In this document: piece after piece, positions 49,339 through 58,618 of the stretch
How positions within the stretch are numbered: position 1 is the first letter of the stretch
Layout of the letters: the number at the start of each line of letters is the position of its first letter
Assembly: GCA_023450615.1 (NCBI GenBank)
Contig: JAEXGT010000047.1
Span: 77,294-141,293 of the forward strand
Direction of reading: 5' to 3'
Source: Pseudomonadota bacterium
GTDB lineage: Bacteria; Pseudomonadota; Alphaproteobacteria; Rhizobiales; Beijerinckiaceae
DNA: 64,000 nucleotides
The notes under the pieces: generated by a model
Told to the model about the DNA's origin: nothing
The model's input: the letters and a program-made list of their open reading frames with translations, nothing else
Database searches by the model: none
Translations under genes and position numbers: made by a program

Positions 49339-50103
49339 ATGAGTGACATGACCGAGAACCTTGCTGCGTCAATCGCCACATTGCAGGAAATGATTCAAGA
49401 GGCGCGGACCGTCGTCGGTTTCACGGGTGCGGGCATTTCGACGGAAAGCGGCGTACCCGATTTCCGGTCTCCCAACAGCCCTTGGATGCGCAACAAGCCG
49501 ATCCCCTTCGAGCAATTCGTCCTTAGTGCGGAAGCGCGGCGGGAGGCGTGGCGGCGCAAGTTCGTCATGGACGACCTCTACCGGGATGCAAAGCCCAGTC
49601 ATGGGCATCTCGGGGTCGCTTCGCTCATTGCCTCCGGGCGCATGCCGGCGGTGATCACGCAGAATATTGACGGGCTTCACCAGGCGTCAGGTCTCTCTGA
49701 GGAGCAGGTCGTCGAATTGCACGGCAACGGCACTTACGCCAAGTGCCTCTCCTGCGAGCAACGGCATGAACTCGATTGGATCAGGGGGCATTTCGAGGCT
49801 GTTGGCGACCCGCCCGAATGCGTGAATTGCGGCGGAATCCTGAAATCCGCGACCATCTCCTTTGGCCAGTCGATGCCGGAAGGCCCCATGCGCCGAGCCC
49901 AGACGCTCATGGCCGCCTGCGATCTCTGTCTCGTGGCGGGATCGTCCCTGGTGGTCTACCCGGCAGCCGCTTTCCCAGCCTTCGCCAAGGAGAACGGGGC
50001 GCGGCTGGTGATCGTCAATCGGGAGCCGACGCCGCTCGATGAAGTGGCAGATCTGGTCATTCATGCAGAAATCGGAAATGTCCTGTCCGCATTTATCTCA
50101 TGA
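49339..50103 (+). CDS. Sir2-family NAD-dependent protein deacylase
   Basis: The 254-residue sirtuin removes acyl groups from lysines using NAD. It has TGAGISTESGVPDFRSP, the TQNIDGLHQASG active-site loop, LHGNGTYAKC with the catalytic histidine, the four zinc cysteines (CLSC and CVNC), and VAGSSLVVYPA. ATG 49339 (MSDMTENLAAS) is chosen; ATG 49324 is possible. The R and Y that mark desuccinylase activity in class III sirtuins are not at the expected positions, so a plain deacetylase is more likely. Confidence 0.92.
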   Translation: MSDMTENLAASIATLQEMIQEARTVVGFTGAGISTESGVPDFRSPNSPWMRNKPIPFEQFVLSAEARREAWRRKFVMDDLYRDAKPSHGHLGVASLIASGRMPAVITQNIDGLHQASGLSEEQVVELHGNGTYAKCLSCEQRHELDWIRGHFEAVGDPPECVNCGGILKSATISFGQSMPEGPMRRAQTLMAACDLCLVAGSSLVVYPAAAFPAFAKENGARLVIVNREPTPLDEVADLVIHAEIGNVLSAFIS

Positions 50104-50231
50104 TTTCAATGATCTCGCCGAATGGCGAAAAATTCATCGCAATTTAAGGGTTCTTACCGGCTTCCCCTGATTCAGGACGATGTTATCCTCTTTTTAAGAA
50201 TCGGGTTTTTGATTCGAGTTCGGGTATATTC

Positions 50232-50852
50232 ATGACTAGCGATTTCGGCTCTAACTCCTTCAATCTTCGAGAGGAAAACTCCTCTTTCGATCAAGGCCGC
50301 CGCGAGGTCGCCCCGGCGCCTGCTGAGGAAAACTCCCTCGAACTCATCCAGGTGAGCGGCCGGATCAAGTGGTTCGACGTCGCCAAGGGCTTCGGCTTCA
50401 TCGTGCCCGATAACGGCATGCCCGATGTTCTCCTGCACGTGACCTGCCTGCGCCGGGACGGGTATCAGGCCGCCAACGAGGGCGCCCGCATCGTGGTCGA
50501 GGCGGTTCAACGCCCCCGCGGTTTGCAGGCCTTCCGGATCGTCTCGCTGGATGAATCGACGGCGCTGCACCCCTCCGAACTGCCGCTGCCGCGCACACAT
50601 GTTCAGGTGGTGCCCACCAGCGGGTTGGAGCCGGCCGTCGTGAAATGGTTCAACCGCCTGCGCGGCTTCGGTTTCCTGACCCAAGGGGAGGGCAAGCCGG
50701 ACATTTTCGTCCATATGGAAACCCTGCGGCGCTACGGCATTGCCGAGCTGAAGCCCGGTGAACGCGTCTTCGTGCGCTTCGGCGACGGGTCGAAGGGACT
50801 CATGGCCGCCGAGGTTCGCCTCGCCGACATGGCACTGCCTCACTCCCACTGA
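50232..50852 (+). CDS. Double cold-shock-domain protein
   Basis: The 206-residue protein holds two cold-shock domains. The first (about residues 40-105) has GRIKWFDVAKGFGFIVPDNG and the RNP2-like VLLHVTCL; the second (about 135-200) has AVVKWFNRLRGFGFLTQGEG and IFVHMETL. The N-terminal 35 residues are acidic and disordered-looking. Such proteins bind RNA or single-stranded DNA. A DUF192 gene follows after 11 bp, a pairing often seen in Rhizobiales, so the two are likely cotranscribed. Confidence 0.92.
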   Translation: MTSDFGSNSFNLREENSSFDQGRREVAPAPAEENSLELIQVSGRIKWFDVAKGFGFIVPDNGMPDVLLHVTCLRRDGYQAANEGARIVVEAVQRPRGLQAFRIVSLDESTALHPSELPLPRTHVQVVPTSGLEPAVVKWFNRLRGFGFLTQGEGKPDIFVHMETLRRYGIAELKPGERVFVRFGDGSKGLMAAEVRLADMALPHSH

Positions 50853-50863
50853 CAGGCTGCGTC

Positions 50864-51319
50864 GTGCTCCAGCGTCTTCGACCGGTTCTTCCGGCTCTCG
50901 GCTTTGCGGTCGCTCTGACCGGCGCGGCCTATGCCCAGGCATTGGAGGCTTTGTCCATCGTGACCCAGGGCGGTCAGAGGCAGAGTTTCCAGGTCGAGGT
51001 TGCGAGGAATGACGCCGACCGGAGCCAAGGTCTGATGTTCCGCCGCTCCATGGCGCCCGACCGGGGCATGCTGTTCGACTTCGGCAGGGTCGAGCCGGTC
51101 TCCATGTGGATGCAGAACACCTATCTCTCCCTGGACATGCTCTTCGTCCGCCCGGACGGCACCATCGCCCGCATCGCGGCCAATACGGAACCTTTGTCCA
51201 CCCGTACCATTCCCTCGGGCGAGCCTGTTCTCGCCGTTCTGGAACTGAATGCCGGCACAGCCGCCAAGCTCGGAATCAAGCCCGGCGACAGGATCGAGCA
51301 TCCTATTTTCAAACGGTGA
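50864..51319 (+). CDS. DUF192 family exported protein
   Basis: The 151-residue protein has a signal peptide (cleavage after AYA) and a complete DUF192 domain: FQVEVARNDADRSQGLMFR, DRGMLFDFGRVEPVSMWMQN, the strand YLSLDMLFVRPDGTI and AVLELNAGTAAKLGIKPGDR. The function is unknown. It lies 11 bp after the double cold-shock gene. tRNA-Pro (UGG) follows about 65 bp after the stop. Confidence 0.9.
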   Translation: MLQRLRPVLPALGFAVALTGAAYAQALEALSIVTQGGQRQSFQVEVARNDADRSQGLMFRRSMAPDRGMLFDFGRVEPVSMWMQNTYLSLDMLFVRPDGTIARIAANTEPLSTRTIPSGEPVLAVLELNAGTAAKLGIKPGDRIEHPIFKR

Positions 51320-51383
51320 CGTTCAGACGCTTGCTGAATCTACGCTGATCGTGATAGCGAACAGCCTAACCGGTGCTGAAAGG

Positions 51384-51460
51384 CGGGGTGTAGCGCAGTC
51401 TGGTAGCGCATCTGCTTTGGGAGCAGAGGGTCGCGGGTTCAAATCCTGCCGCCCCGACCA
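51384..51460 (+). tRNA. tRNA-Pro (anticodon UGG)
   Basis: The acceptor arm CGGGGTG pairs with CGCCCCG (one G-U pair), followed by A and encoded CCA. The loop TTTGGGA gives UGG, and the T-arm is GGGTTCAAATCC. It is 77 nt long. It reads nearly all proline codons through wobble and complements the GGG isoacceptor at 2714. Confidence 0.95.
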
Positions 51461-51501
51461 TTTTTCACCGGCGAGTGTCTTGGAGAGAGTGCGAAAGACC
51501 A

Positions 51502-51807
51502 ATGCCCGCTCGGATTTTTAAGCCCGCCAAATCCGCAATGCAGTCCGGCATGGCCCGGACGAAGCAATGGCTTCTCGTTTTTGAGCAGGACAAGCCCCGT
51601 GAGATCGAGCCTCTCATGGGATGGACCAGTTCGGGCGATACCCGCCAGCAGCTTCGTCTGGGGTTCGATACCAAGGAAGAGGCCATCGCCTATGCCGAGC
51701 GCGAAGGTATTGCCTACCGGGTCGAGGAGCCGCAGGAAATCAAGCGGCGGGCCATATCCTATTCGGACAATTTCAAGTTCAATCGCGTCGGCCCCTGGAC
51801 TCATTGA
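51502..51807 (+). CDS. NADH-ubiquinone oxidoreductase accessory subunit, NDUFS4-like
   Basis: The 101-residue protein matches the ETC complex I subunit conserved region: MPARIFKPAKSAMQSGMART, the WLLVFEQDKPREIEPLMGWT core and a C-terminal helix before SYSDNFKFNRVGPWTH. It is an alphaproteobacterial accessory subunit homologous to mitochondrial NDUFS4/AQDQ and helps to stabilise complex I. ATG 51502 is the family start. The gene lies between two tRNAs, apart from the nuo operon, as in related species. Confidence 0.93.
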   Translation: MPARIFKPAKSAMQSGMARTKQWLLVFEQDKPREIEPLMGWTSSGDTRQQLRLGFDTKEEAIAYAEREGIAYRVEEPQEIKRRAISYSDNFKFNRVGPWTH

Positions 51808-51825
51808 GGCCCAGGCCGGCTCGAT

Positions 51826-51902
51826 GGCCCCTTAGCTCAGCTGGATAGAGCAACTGCCTTCTAAGCAGTAGGTCGCAGGTTCGAGCCCTGCAGGGGTCGC
51901 CA
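51826..51902 (+). tRNA. tRNA-Arg (anticodon UCU)
   Basis: The acceptor arm GGCCCCT pairs with AGGGGTC (one G-U pair), then G and encoded CCA. The anticodon loop CTTCTAA gives UCU for AGA and AGG codons. The gene is 77 nt long. Confidence 0.95.
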
Positions 51903-51927
51903 TTGCCATATGTCCGATAGCGAACGG

Positions 51928-51959
51928 GGCGATCCGATGGGAATTAGTTCCGGATCGCC
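51928..51959 (+). other. Stem-loop after tRNA-Arg
   Basis: GGCGATCCG (51928-51936) pairs perfectly with CGGATCGCC (51951-51959) across a 14-nt loop, 26 bp past the tRNA. No strong T-run follows, so it is at most a weak terminator. The rest of 51903-52079 shows nothing. Confidence 0.45.
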
Positions 51960-52079
51960 GTAAATAACGATCCCAGCGTTAGGATGTCTGCAGAGCTTAG
52001 AAAGCTGTCGAGGCTTCGTGGAAGCAGGCAGTGCTTTGGTGCACGCTAGGCGTTTATCGAGAAGCGTGGTTAGCTGCGC

Positions 52080-53003
52080 TTAGAGGTGCTGCGACGGCGA
52101 GTTCAGCGCTCCGAGCTGCTCCGGCGGTGCCGATGGGCTTGCCGGGGACGGGGGCTTCTTCAGGGTGCGCTCGCGGGCGAAGATGAACAATCCCGCCCCG
52201 ACGACGACAGCAATTCCGAAAAGCGCGACTGCGTCCGGCCATTCATCGAAGAAGAGCGCCCCGATGAGCAGGGCCCAGAGGATCTGGCTGTATTGCGTGG
52301 CTCCGAGCCTGTCGGCCGGTGCATAAGTGGTCGCGATGACGAAGAATGCCTGCGCGACGAAAGCCGTGGCCGCAAAGGCGAGCAGCTGCCACCATTGGGT
52401 TGATGTCGGCCACGTGAAGCCGGGGATCATCAGAATCCCGGCAATGGCGGTGGTTCCAAGAAACACGCTGCCGATGAGGGTATAACGCGTCTCGGTGGTG
52501 CCGATCATGCGCCCCATGATCACGCCGCCTGCTGCGCAGAGAGCGCCCGCGATGGCGAACAAATGGCCGGGCAGGATCTCCCTGAAACCGGGGCGCACGA
52601 TGATCAGCACTCCGATGAACGCCGCGCAGACGGCAAGCCCCCGCCGCCACCGCACTGTCTCTTTCAGAACGAGAACGGACAGCACCGTCACGAGGCTCGG
52701 CATGAGGAACAGAAGGGCGAACGCTTCCGCAAAAGGAAGGCTCGTGAAGGCCATGACGCTCAAAGGCGTCGTGACGGAAATGAAGAAGACCCGCAGCGCC
52801 ATGAGCCAAGGGCTTTTCCAGTGCACGATGTCACTCAGCCTGTCGCCGGACTTCATGAAGGTGGGCGAGAGCAGCAGCGGAATGAGATAGCCGAAGAAGG
52901 TCACCTCGAAGGGATCGAGATCGTGACCGATCGCCTTCACGATGGCATCGCCCCAGGCGAAGACGGCAAAGGCAAGGAATGCAAGAACGATGCCTTTGGC
53001 CAT
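52080..53003 (-). CDS. EamA/DMT-family transporter
   Basis: The 307-residue inner-membrane protein has ten membrane segments in two EamA repeats (about residues 5-137 and 147-276). The first repeat ends MPSLVTVLSVLVLKETVRWR and the second has SQILWALLIGALFFDEWPD, the family signature positions. DMT proteins export amino acids, nucleobases or other metabolites. A cytoplasmic tail of proline and serine follows (about 278-307). The substrate cannot be read from the sequence. Confidence 0.9.
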   Translation of the reverse strand: MAKGIVLAFLAFAVFAWGDAIVKAIGHDLDPFEVTFFGYLIPLLLSPTFMKSGDRLSDIVHWKSPWLMALRVFFISVTTPLSVMAFTSLPFAEAFALLFLMPSLVTVLSVLVLKETVRWRRGLAVCAAFIGVLIIVRPGFREILPGHLFAIAGALCAAGGVIMGRMIGTTETRYTLIGSVFLGTTAIAGILMIPGFTWPTSTQWWQLLAFAATAFVAQAFFVIATTYAPADRLGATQYSQILWALLIGALFFDEWPDAVALFGIAVVVGAGLFIFARERTLKKPPSPASPSAPPEQLGALNSPSQHL

Positions 53004-53075
53004 GGGGATGCAGCTTTACATTGGGAAATTCATCGCCAGAGAATGTCCGGCGCACAATGTACTGTTATGAAAAAT

Positions 53076-53378
53076 CTAGCGGGTTGCCAAGCGGGAGCGG
53101 CGGCGTTCCACGACGATCACCTTAGCGCCCTCGCCACGATCCAAAATCCGGTCCGCGACGGCAATGCGTTGAGGCTGGCGGGGCGGCGTGGAAAGCGTGA
53201 GCACGACAGGCCGCACTTCGTCTTCAGGAAGGCCCATGAGCTGCGACGCAATCTCGACCTGGCCGTCGATGTCGTCCGTCAGGCCCTGTGCGGCGGCGAT
53301 GGCTTCCTCCAGTGACGGAGGCTCGACCCGAGTGACACGCTGACCATAGCGACCCTGTGGCTTTTTCTTTTCTAGCAT
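53076..53378 (-). CDS. Hypothetical protein, 100 residues
   Basis: ATG 53378 has AGGAG 7 nt upstream; the longer frame to 53435 is less likely. The protein (MLEKKKPQGRYGQRVTRVEP) has a helical segment (SLEEAIAAAQGLTDDIDGQV), LPEDEVRPVVLTLSTPP, and ends in a basic strand (KVIVVERRRSRLATR). I recognise no family. It is probably cytoplasmic. It lies divergently from purT and 72 bp from the EamA gene on its own strand. Confidence 0.6.
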   Translation of the reverse strand: MLEKKKPQGRYGQRVTRVEPPSLEEAIAAAQGLTDDIDGQVEIASQLMGLPEDEVRPVVLTLSTPPRQPQRIAVADRILDRGEGAKVIVVERRRSRLATR

Positions 53379-53575
53379 TCCGCTTCTCCTGCGCTCCCCC
53401 TTAACGTATGGACCCGGATTTTGCACAATGCGCATGCGTGGCAGCAGGGATGCATCCGGCGCAGACTTTCCGCCTGGAGGAGCCGCCGGGCTGGAAAGAG
53501 ATCGTGAATCGTGCTTCCACAGAACGCATTCAGGCGGTCAGTGTTTCGCTCAAATCCAAATGAAAGGTCACGACG

Positions 53576-54748
53576 GTGTTCACAGCCAAAATCCTCCTTC
53601 TCGGATCGGGCGAGCTCGGCAAAGAATTCGTGATTTCGGCCAAGCGGTATGGCTGTCAGGTGGTCGCCTGCGATTCCTATTCTAATGCGCCCGCCATGCA
53701 GGTCGCAGATGCATTCGAGGTATTCTCGATGCTGGATGCGGATGCGCTGCGCGCGGCCATCGAAAAGCACAAGCCGGATTTCATCGTGCCGGAGGTCGAA
53801 GCAATCCGCACAGAGGTTCTTCAGGAATTCGAGGACAAGGGTTTCACGGTGGTGCCCTCCGCCCGCGCGGCATCGCTCACCATGAACCGGGATCGTATCA
53901 GGGACGTTGCAGCCAACGAACTTGGGCTGCGCACATCCAAGTATCGCTATGCGGAGAGCCTCGATGAGGTGATAGCCGCTGTGGAGCACACGGGTTTGCC
54001 CTGCGTGATCAAGCCGGTCATGTCTTCCTCCGGGAAGGGGCAGAGCACGATCCGCACCTCGGAGGAACTCGAACGGGCCTGGAATTACGCAGTCGCCAAC
54101 ATGCGTGGCGACCGCAAAAAGGTGATCGTCGAGGAGTTCGTCGCGTTCGAGTACGAGATTACCCTGCTCACGATCCGGTCCCGCGAAGGCGTGTCCTATT
54201 GTGAGCCCATCGGGCACCGGCAGGAGCGGGGGGACTACCAGGAATCCTGGCAGCCCACTCCAATGACCGACAAGCTCTTAGCCGATGCGCGGGAGATGGC
54301 GCGCAAGGTGGTCGACAATCTGGGAGGCTACGGCATCTTTGGCGTCGAATTCTTCGTCACCAAGGATGAGGTGATCTTCTCCGAACTCTCGCCGAGGCCG
54401 CACGATACCGGACTGGTGACGCTTCTCTCCCAGAACCTCTCTGAATTCGATCTGCACGCCCGCGCGGTCCTTGGCCTGCCGATCCCTCATATCCGCCTGA
54501 ACGGTCCTACAGCATCCGCCGTGATCCTCGCTGATCGGGATTCTGAGCGCTTTTCCATCGAAGGTTTGAAGGATGCGCTGGCTCTCGCCGCCGATGGGAA
54601 TGATGTCGAGGTACGCATCTTCGGCAAACCTACGACGCGGCCTTACCGGCGTATGGGCGTGGCCTTGGCTTCCGGCTCCAATGTCGAGGAGGCCCGTGAA
54701 CGAGCGCGTCAGGCTGCTGCACGGATCAGGATCGAGTACAAGGAATAA
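53576..54748 (+). CDS. purT: Formate-dependent phosphoribosylglycinamide formyltransferase (GAR transformylase 2)
   Basis: The 390-residue ATP-grasp enzyme formylates GAR with formate and ATP in purine synthesis. It shows ILLLGSGELGKEFVISAKRY, the substrate loop PEVEAIRTEVLQEFE, PCVIKPVMSSSGKGQS, VEEFVAFEYEITLLTIRS and the metal residues in IFSELSPRPHDTGL. The start is GTG 53576. A formate-linked enzyme suits bacteria with strong one-carbon metabolism. The PGM1-like ligase gene ends 6 bp away in the opposite direction. Confidence 0.95.
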   Translation: MFTAKILLLGSGELGKEFVISAKRYGCQVVACDSYSNAPAMQVADAFEVFSMLDADALRAAIEKHKPDFIVPEVEAIRTEVLQEFEDKGFTVVPSARAASLTMNRDRIRDVAANELGLRTSKYRYAESLDEVIAAVEHTGLPCVIKPVMSSSGKGQSTIRTSEELERAWNYAVANMRGDRKKVIVEEFVAFEYEITLLTIRSREGVSYCEPIGHRQERGDYQESWQPTPMTDKLLADAREMARKVVDNLGGYGIFGVEFFVTKDEVIFSELSPRPHDTGLVTLLSQNLSEFDLHARAVLGLPIPHIRLNGPTASAVILADRDSERFSIEGLKDALALAADGNDVEVRIFGKPTTRPYRRMGVALASGSNVEEARERARQAAARIRIEYKE

Positions 54749-54754
54749 GCGCCG

Positions 54755-56293
54755 TCAGGCGGCGCGGCATTCCCGGTCGAGAACATCGGTCGTGAGGCGG
54801 TAGAAGGCTTCAGCCTCCTCGTGTGTCGGAGCAATGCAGAGCACTCCGAGCTTGCCGAATTCCGACAGGGCTCCGATCAGGTGAAACATCACACCTTGCT
54901 GCCTCGCGCCGTCGAAATGAAGGCAATTGAGGGCGGCGATGTCGATAAGGTCGGCAGGCAGAAGCCCGCGATAGGCATCTGACTCCACGTTGTCGGACGC
55001 GTAATAGCACCGCGATTGCCCCGAGGGTGTAAGGAAGGTCCCGGTGTCAGGATCATATTGCCCCTCGGTTAGGAATTCGAGCATGATGAATGGATGCGTC
55101 GTGCCACCACGGCGCAGGTTGATCTCGATGGCGTAGTGTCGCCATCCATCGCCTTCCTTCACCGACAGGAAATCGATGGCGAAGCGGCCGAGAACGCCTT
55201 TCTCTGCAAGAACGCAGGCGGCTTTCCGGCCGCTCTCCTGGATCTCGAGGCGGTAAGACTCGTCGGCAGGAAAGAGGCAGCCGAGGAATACTTGTCCGCT
55301 TTCGCCGCCGAGGACCTGATCATGCGTCGAGATGGCCTCCAGCCGCCCAAGCGGGTCGACGCGAAACTGTGCCGATGGCGAGCGTTTCACATCTCCCTCG
55401 ATGAATTCCTCGACGATACCGCCCATGCTCGTGAGCTTCTCGGAGAACAGCTCCCAGGTCATGTCCTTGGCCTCGAAAGCGAGGTCGGGCAGGCGGCTTT
55501 CGATCCAGGCATTCAGGGGCGCACCTTCCGGCGCGCCGTCATAGGAAAAGATCGCATTGCCCTCGCCGGAGAAGCCCTCGTCGAGCTTCACCACCGCCCG
55601 CCTGATACCGGGCCGTCTGGCCCTCAATTCCACAAGCGCGCCGACAATCTCGTCCGCGCCACGCAGGTCCTCGAACCCTTCCGGCATGTCGATGCCGGCC
55701 TCCCGAAAGATCTTGCGGGAGCCACTCTTCGATCCCCAATGCAGCAGATCAGGATCACACCCATAGATCGGCAGGTTCAGGCGCATGGCGAGACTGCGTT
55801 CCTGCTCGGTGACGTTGAAGCAGATCATATAGGCGGTGTCAGGATCTGGTATTGATGCGCGGATGCGTTCGAGCAGGCGAGGGCGCGCCAGGAGCTTTTC
55901 CGTCAGCCCCACGGGTGAGCCGTCATGACATGAGAACAGCGTCAGGCGGCTACGGGCATGCTGCGCGGGGATGCCGGGCAGGAGGTGCAGGTAGTAATCG
56001 ATGATGGATTCCGGAATGGGATAGCTGGAAACATAGATCACGCGGGTACGCGGCATCCGGAGCAGCATGAGGTAGCATAGCATCCGCTCTTCATAATGGT
56101 GGGCACCGGAGATCGACGCCAGCACCTCCTGATCCATGCTCAGGCTGGGCACGATCAATACAGTCCTCGGTGCATCGTGCTTGGAGAAAGCCTCGAAGGC
56201 CCTGGCGAGCCGCGCCTGGAGCGCTTGGAAATCGGTCGCGGGAGAGGTGCCTGCGGCAACGGTCGTCGTCAGGGAGGCGTATTCCGTTTCCAA
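54755..56293 (-). CDS. PGM1-related ATP-grasp peptide ligase
   Basis: The 512-residue protein is an ATP-grasp ligase of the group related to PGM1, which joins amino acids to peptides in pheganomycin synthesis. It has an N-terminal domain with TVLIVPSLSMDQEVLASISG and HHYEERMLCYLMLLRMPRTR, then KSGSRKIFREAGIDMPEGFE. The ATP-grasp signature is AVVKLDEGFSGEGNAIFSYD, VEEFIEGDVKRSPSAQF and the Mg-binding YAIEINLRRGGTTHPF. The last 120 residues form a family-specific C-terminal domain. No peptide precursor or other biosynthetic enzyme lies beside it, so the product is unknown. Confidence 0.82.
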   Translation of the reverse strand: METEYASLTTTVAAGTSPATDFQALQARLARAFEAFSKHDAPRTVLIVPSLSMDQEVLASISGAHHYEERMLCYLMLLRMPRTRVIYVSSYPIPESIIDYYLHLLPGIPAQHARSRLTLFSCHDGSPVGLTEKLLARPRLLERIRASIPDPDTAYMICFNVTEQERSLAMRLNLPIYGCDPDLLHWGSKSGSRKIFREAGIDMPEGFEDLRGADEIVGALVELRARRPGIRRAVVKLDEGFSGEGNAIFSYDGAPEGAPLNAWIESRLPDLAFEAKDMTWELFSEKLTSMGGIVEEFIEGDVKRSPSAQFRVDPLGRLEAISTHDQVLGGESGQVFLGCLFPADESYRLEIQESGRKAACVLAEKGVLGRFAIDFLSVKEGDGWRHYAIEINLRRGGTTHPFIMLEFLTEGQYDPDTGTFLTPSGQSRCYYASDNVESDAYRGLLPADLIDIAALNCLHFDGARQQGVMFHLIGALSEFGKLGVLCIAPTHEEAEAFYRLTTDVLDRECRAA

Positions 56294-56373
56294 ACAAATC
56301 CCCTTTGCTTCCCTAAGCCTGTATCCAGCTAGCTCTTAGGGCTCGTCATGAGACCGAACGCTTCTGGCCAAGT

Positions 56374-58617
56374 TTGGTTGCTGATGAGCGCAGACGGGCT
56401 TTCGCGAACTGGCAACTGACCGGGAGTGTCCTAAGTAAGGCAGGGTTCGAAGGGGCAATATCAAGGGGGAGCTGGGTTGCCGTCCAGCGCAAGTCATTGA
56501 AACTTATCAATTTTGAGGCGCTCTTCAACGCGTCGCCGAATCCTTATGTGCTGCTCAATCCTTCCCTGGTCATCATGGGGATGAATGAGGCGTATCTCCG
56601 CGTCACGATGCGCAAGCGCGAGGATCTTGTCGGAAGGCCCATGTTCGAGGCTTTCCCCAGCGACCCGGATTCCGACAGCTTCAAGCAGCTATACGCCTCA
56701 TTCGAACGGGTCATTCGCGATAAGGTTACAGACCATCTGCCGCTGATCGCGTACGCCATCGCATTGCCCGACGGCCAGGGTTTCGAGGAGCGGTTCTGGA
56801 GCGCGACCCACACGCCCATGTTCAGCGAGGCTGGAGAGGTTGTCGCCATTCTCCAGCACACTGTCGACGTGACGGAGCTTCATCAGCTTCGGACCTTGGC
56901 CCGAACTTCGGCCTTCCTGTCCGGCCCCTCGGCCCTGATCGAGACGGATATGTTCCGCCGCGCCCAAGCCGTTCAGGCGGTGAACCAGACCCTCTCGAAG
57001 GAACGCCAGCATCTGCAGGATCTTTTCGAGCAGGCTCCTGGCTTCATTGCCTCTCTGAGCGGTCCAGATCATGTGTTCACCATGGCCAACGCGGCTTATC
57101 GCCATATGGTCGGCCGCTCCGATCTGATCGGAAAGTCCGTGGTCGAGGCATTGCCGGAAGTGGTTGGGCAAGGCTTCGTCGATCTTCTGAACCGCGTCTA
57201 TCAGACCGGCGAGCCTTTCGTCGGACGCGGCGTGCGCGTTCTCCTGAACCAGGGTCAAGAGGACGTCGCAGAGGAACACTTTCTCGATTTCGTGTATCAG
57301 CCCATCTTCAATCGCGATGGGGCCGTCTCAGGCATCTTTGTCCAGGGGCATGACGTCACGGATCATCGACGGGCCGAGGAGGCGCTGCGTGAGAGCGAGC
57401 AGCGTTTTCGTGCGATCGCGGACTCTATCGATCAGCTCATCTGGGCGACGCGGCCGGACGGTTTTCACGATTATTACAATCAGCGTTGGTACGAATATAC
57501 GGGCGTGCCGGAAGGCTCTACGGATGGGGCTGCCTGGAACGGCATGTTCCATCCTGACGACCAGGAACATGCCTGGAAAGTTTGGCGTCATTCTCTTGAA
57601 ACGGGCGAGCCCTACCACATCGAATACCGGCTGCGTCACAATTCCGGCCAGTACCGCTGGGTCCTGGGGCGTGCGCAGCCCGTGTTCAACGAGCAGGGGC
57701 AGATCACGCGTTGGTATGGCACCTGCACAGATATTCACGATTTCAAGCAGGCCCAAGACGAGTTGCGGGCAAGCCAGGAGAAAGCCGTCCGATCCGAGGA
57801 GGAGACGCGGCGCCTGGCTTCGATACTCACAGAGCGGGTGGCCGAACTCGATGCCGCAAACGAGGAAATTCAGCGCTTCGCCTATATCGTCAGCCACGAC
57901 TTGCGCGCGCCGCTCGTTAACATCATGGGTTTCACGAGTGAACTCGAAAACGCTCAGGAAGAGATCGAAAAATTCTACAGAACGGTCTCACAGGCGCAGC
58001 CGGATCTGGTCACGCAGAGCGCCAGTGCCGCTATCGAAGGGGACCTTGCCGAAGCCATCGGCTTCATTAGGTCCTCCACCATCAAGATGGACAAGCTGAT
58101 CAATGCCATCCTCCGGTTGTCTCGCGAAGGCCGCAGGGTCCTGACACCGGAGCCGGTCAATATGAGCCAGTTGTTGGAGGCACAGCACCATAGCCTGGCG
58201 CATCAGCTTCATGAGCGTGGAGCGGAGTTGATCATCGAAGACGTTCCCAGCATCGTCAGTGACCGTCTGGCCATTGAGCAGGTCTTCGGCAACCTGATGG
58301 ACAATGCGGTGAAGTATCTGGAGCCGGGCAGATCTGGCCGGATCGTTGTCCGAGGCCACGATCTCGGCATGGGCGTCCGCTACGAGATCGAGGATAACGG
58401 CCGAGGCATCGATGAGAAGGATTACGAGCGGATCTTCGATCTCTTCCGCCGCTCGGGAATCCAGGACCAGCAGGGCGAGGGAATTGGACTTGCACACGTG
58501 AGGGCCCTTGTGCGAAGGCTTGGGGGCAGCATCTCGGTCAAGTCGAGATTGGGTGTGGGCACGACCTTCACCGTCACTCTGCCCAAATATATCAGCATGA
58601 GTTCGGAGGCCGCGTAA
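56374..58617 (+). CDS. Multi-PAS sensor histidine kinase
   Basis: The soluble kinase of up to 747 residues has three PAS domains: about residues 45-170 (FNASPNPYVLLNPSLVIMGM), 200-325 (FEQAPGFIASLSGPDHVFTM) and 340-460 (FRAIADSIDQLIWATRPDGF). HisKA follows with IVSHDLRAPLVNIMGF (His508), then a HATPase with NLMDNAVKYLEPGRSG and EGIGLAHVRALVRRLGG. No membrane segment is seen, so it senses a cytoplasmic signal. The start is uncertain; TTG 56374 has no ribosome binding site and the true start may be up to 40 codons later. The next gene is a receiver, 1 bp away. Confidence 0.88.
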   Translation: MVADERRRAFANWQLTGSVLSKAGFEGAISRGSWVAVQRKSLKLINFEALFNASPNPYVLLNPSLVIMGMNEAYLRVTMRKREDLVGRPMFEAFPSDPDSDSFKQLYASFERVIRDKVTDHLPLIAYAIALPDGQGFEERFWSATHTPMFSEAGEVVAILQHTVDVTELHQLRTLARTSAFLSGPSALIETDMFRRAQAVQAVNQTLSKERQHLQDLFEQAPGFIASLSGPDHVFTMANAAYRHMVGRSDLIGKSVVEALPEVVGQGFVDLLNRVYQTGEPFVGRGVRVLLNQGQEDVAEEHFLDFVYQPIFNRDGAVSGIFVQGHDVTDHRRAEEALRESEQRFRAIADSIDQLIWATRPDGFHDYYNQRWYEYTGVPEGSTDGAAWNGMFHPDDQEHAWKVWRHSLETGEPYHIEYRLRHNSGQYRWVLGRAQPVFNEQGQITRWYGTCTDIHDFKQAQDELRASQEKAVRSEEETRRLASILTERVAELDAANEEIQRFAYIVSHDLRAPLVNIMGFTSELENAQEEIEKFYRTVSQAQPDLVTQSASAAIEGDLAEAIGFIRSSTIKMDKLINAILRLSREGRRVLTPEPVNMSQLLEAQHHSLAHQLHERGAELIIEDVPSIVSDRLAIEQVFGNLMDNAVKYLEPGRSGRIVVRGHDLGMGVRYEIEDNGRGIDEKDYERIFDLFRRSGIQDQQGEGIGLAHVRALVRRLGGSISVKSRLGVGTTFTVTLPKYISMSSEAA

Positions 58618-58618
58618 C

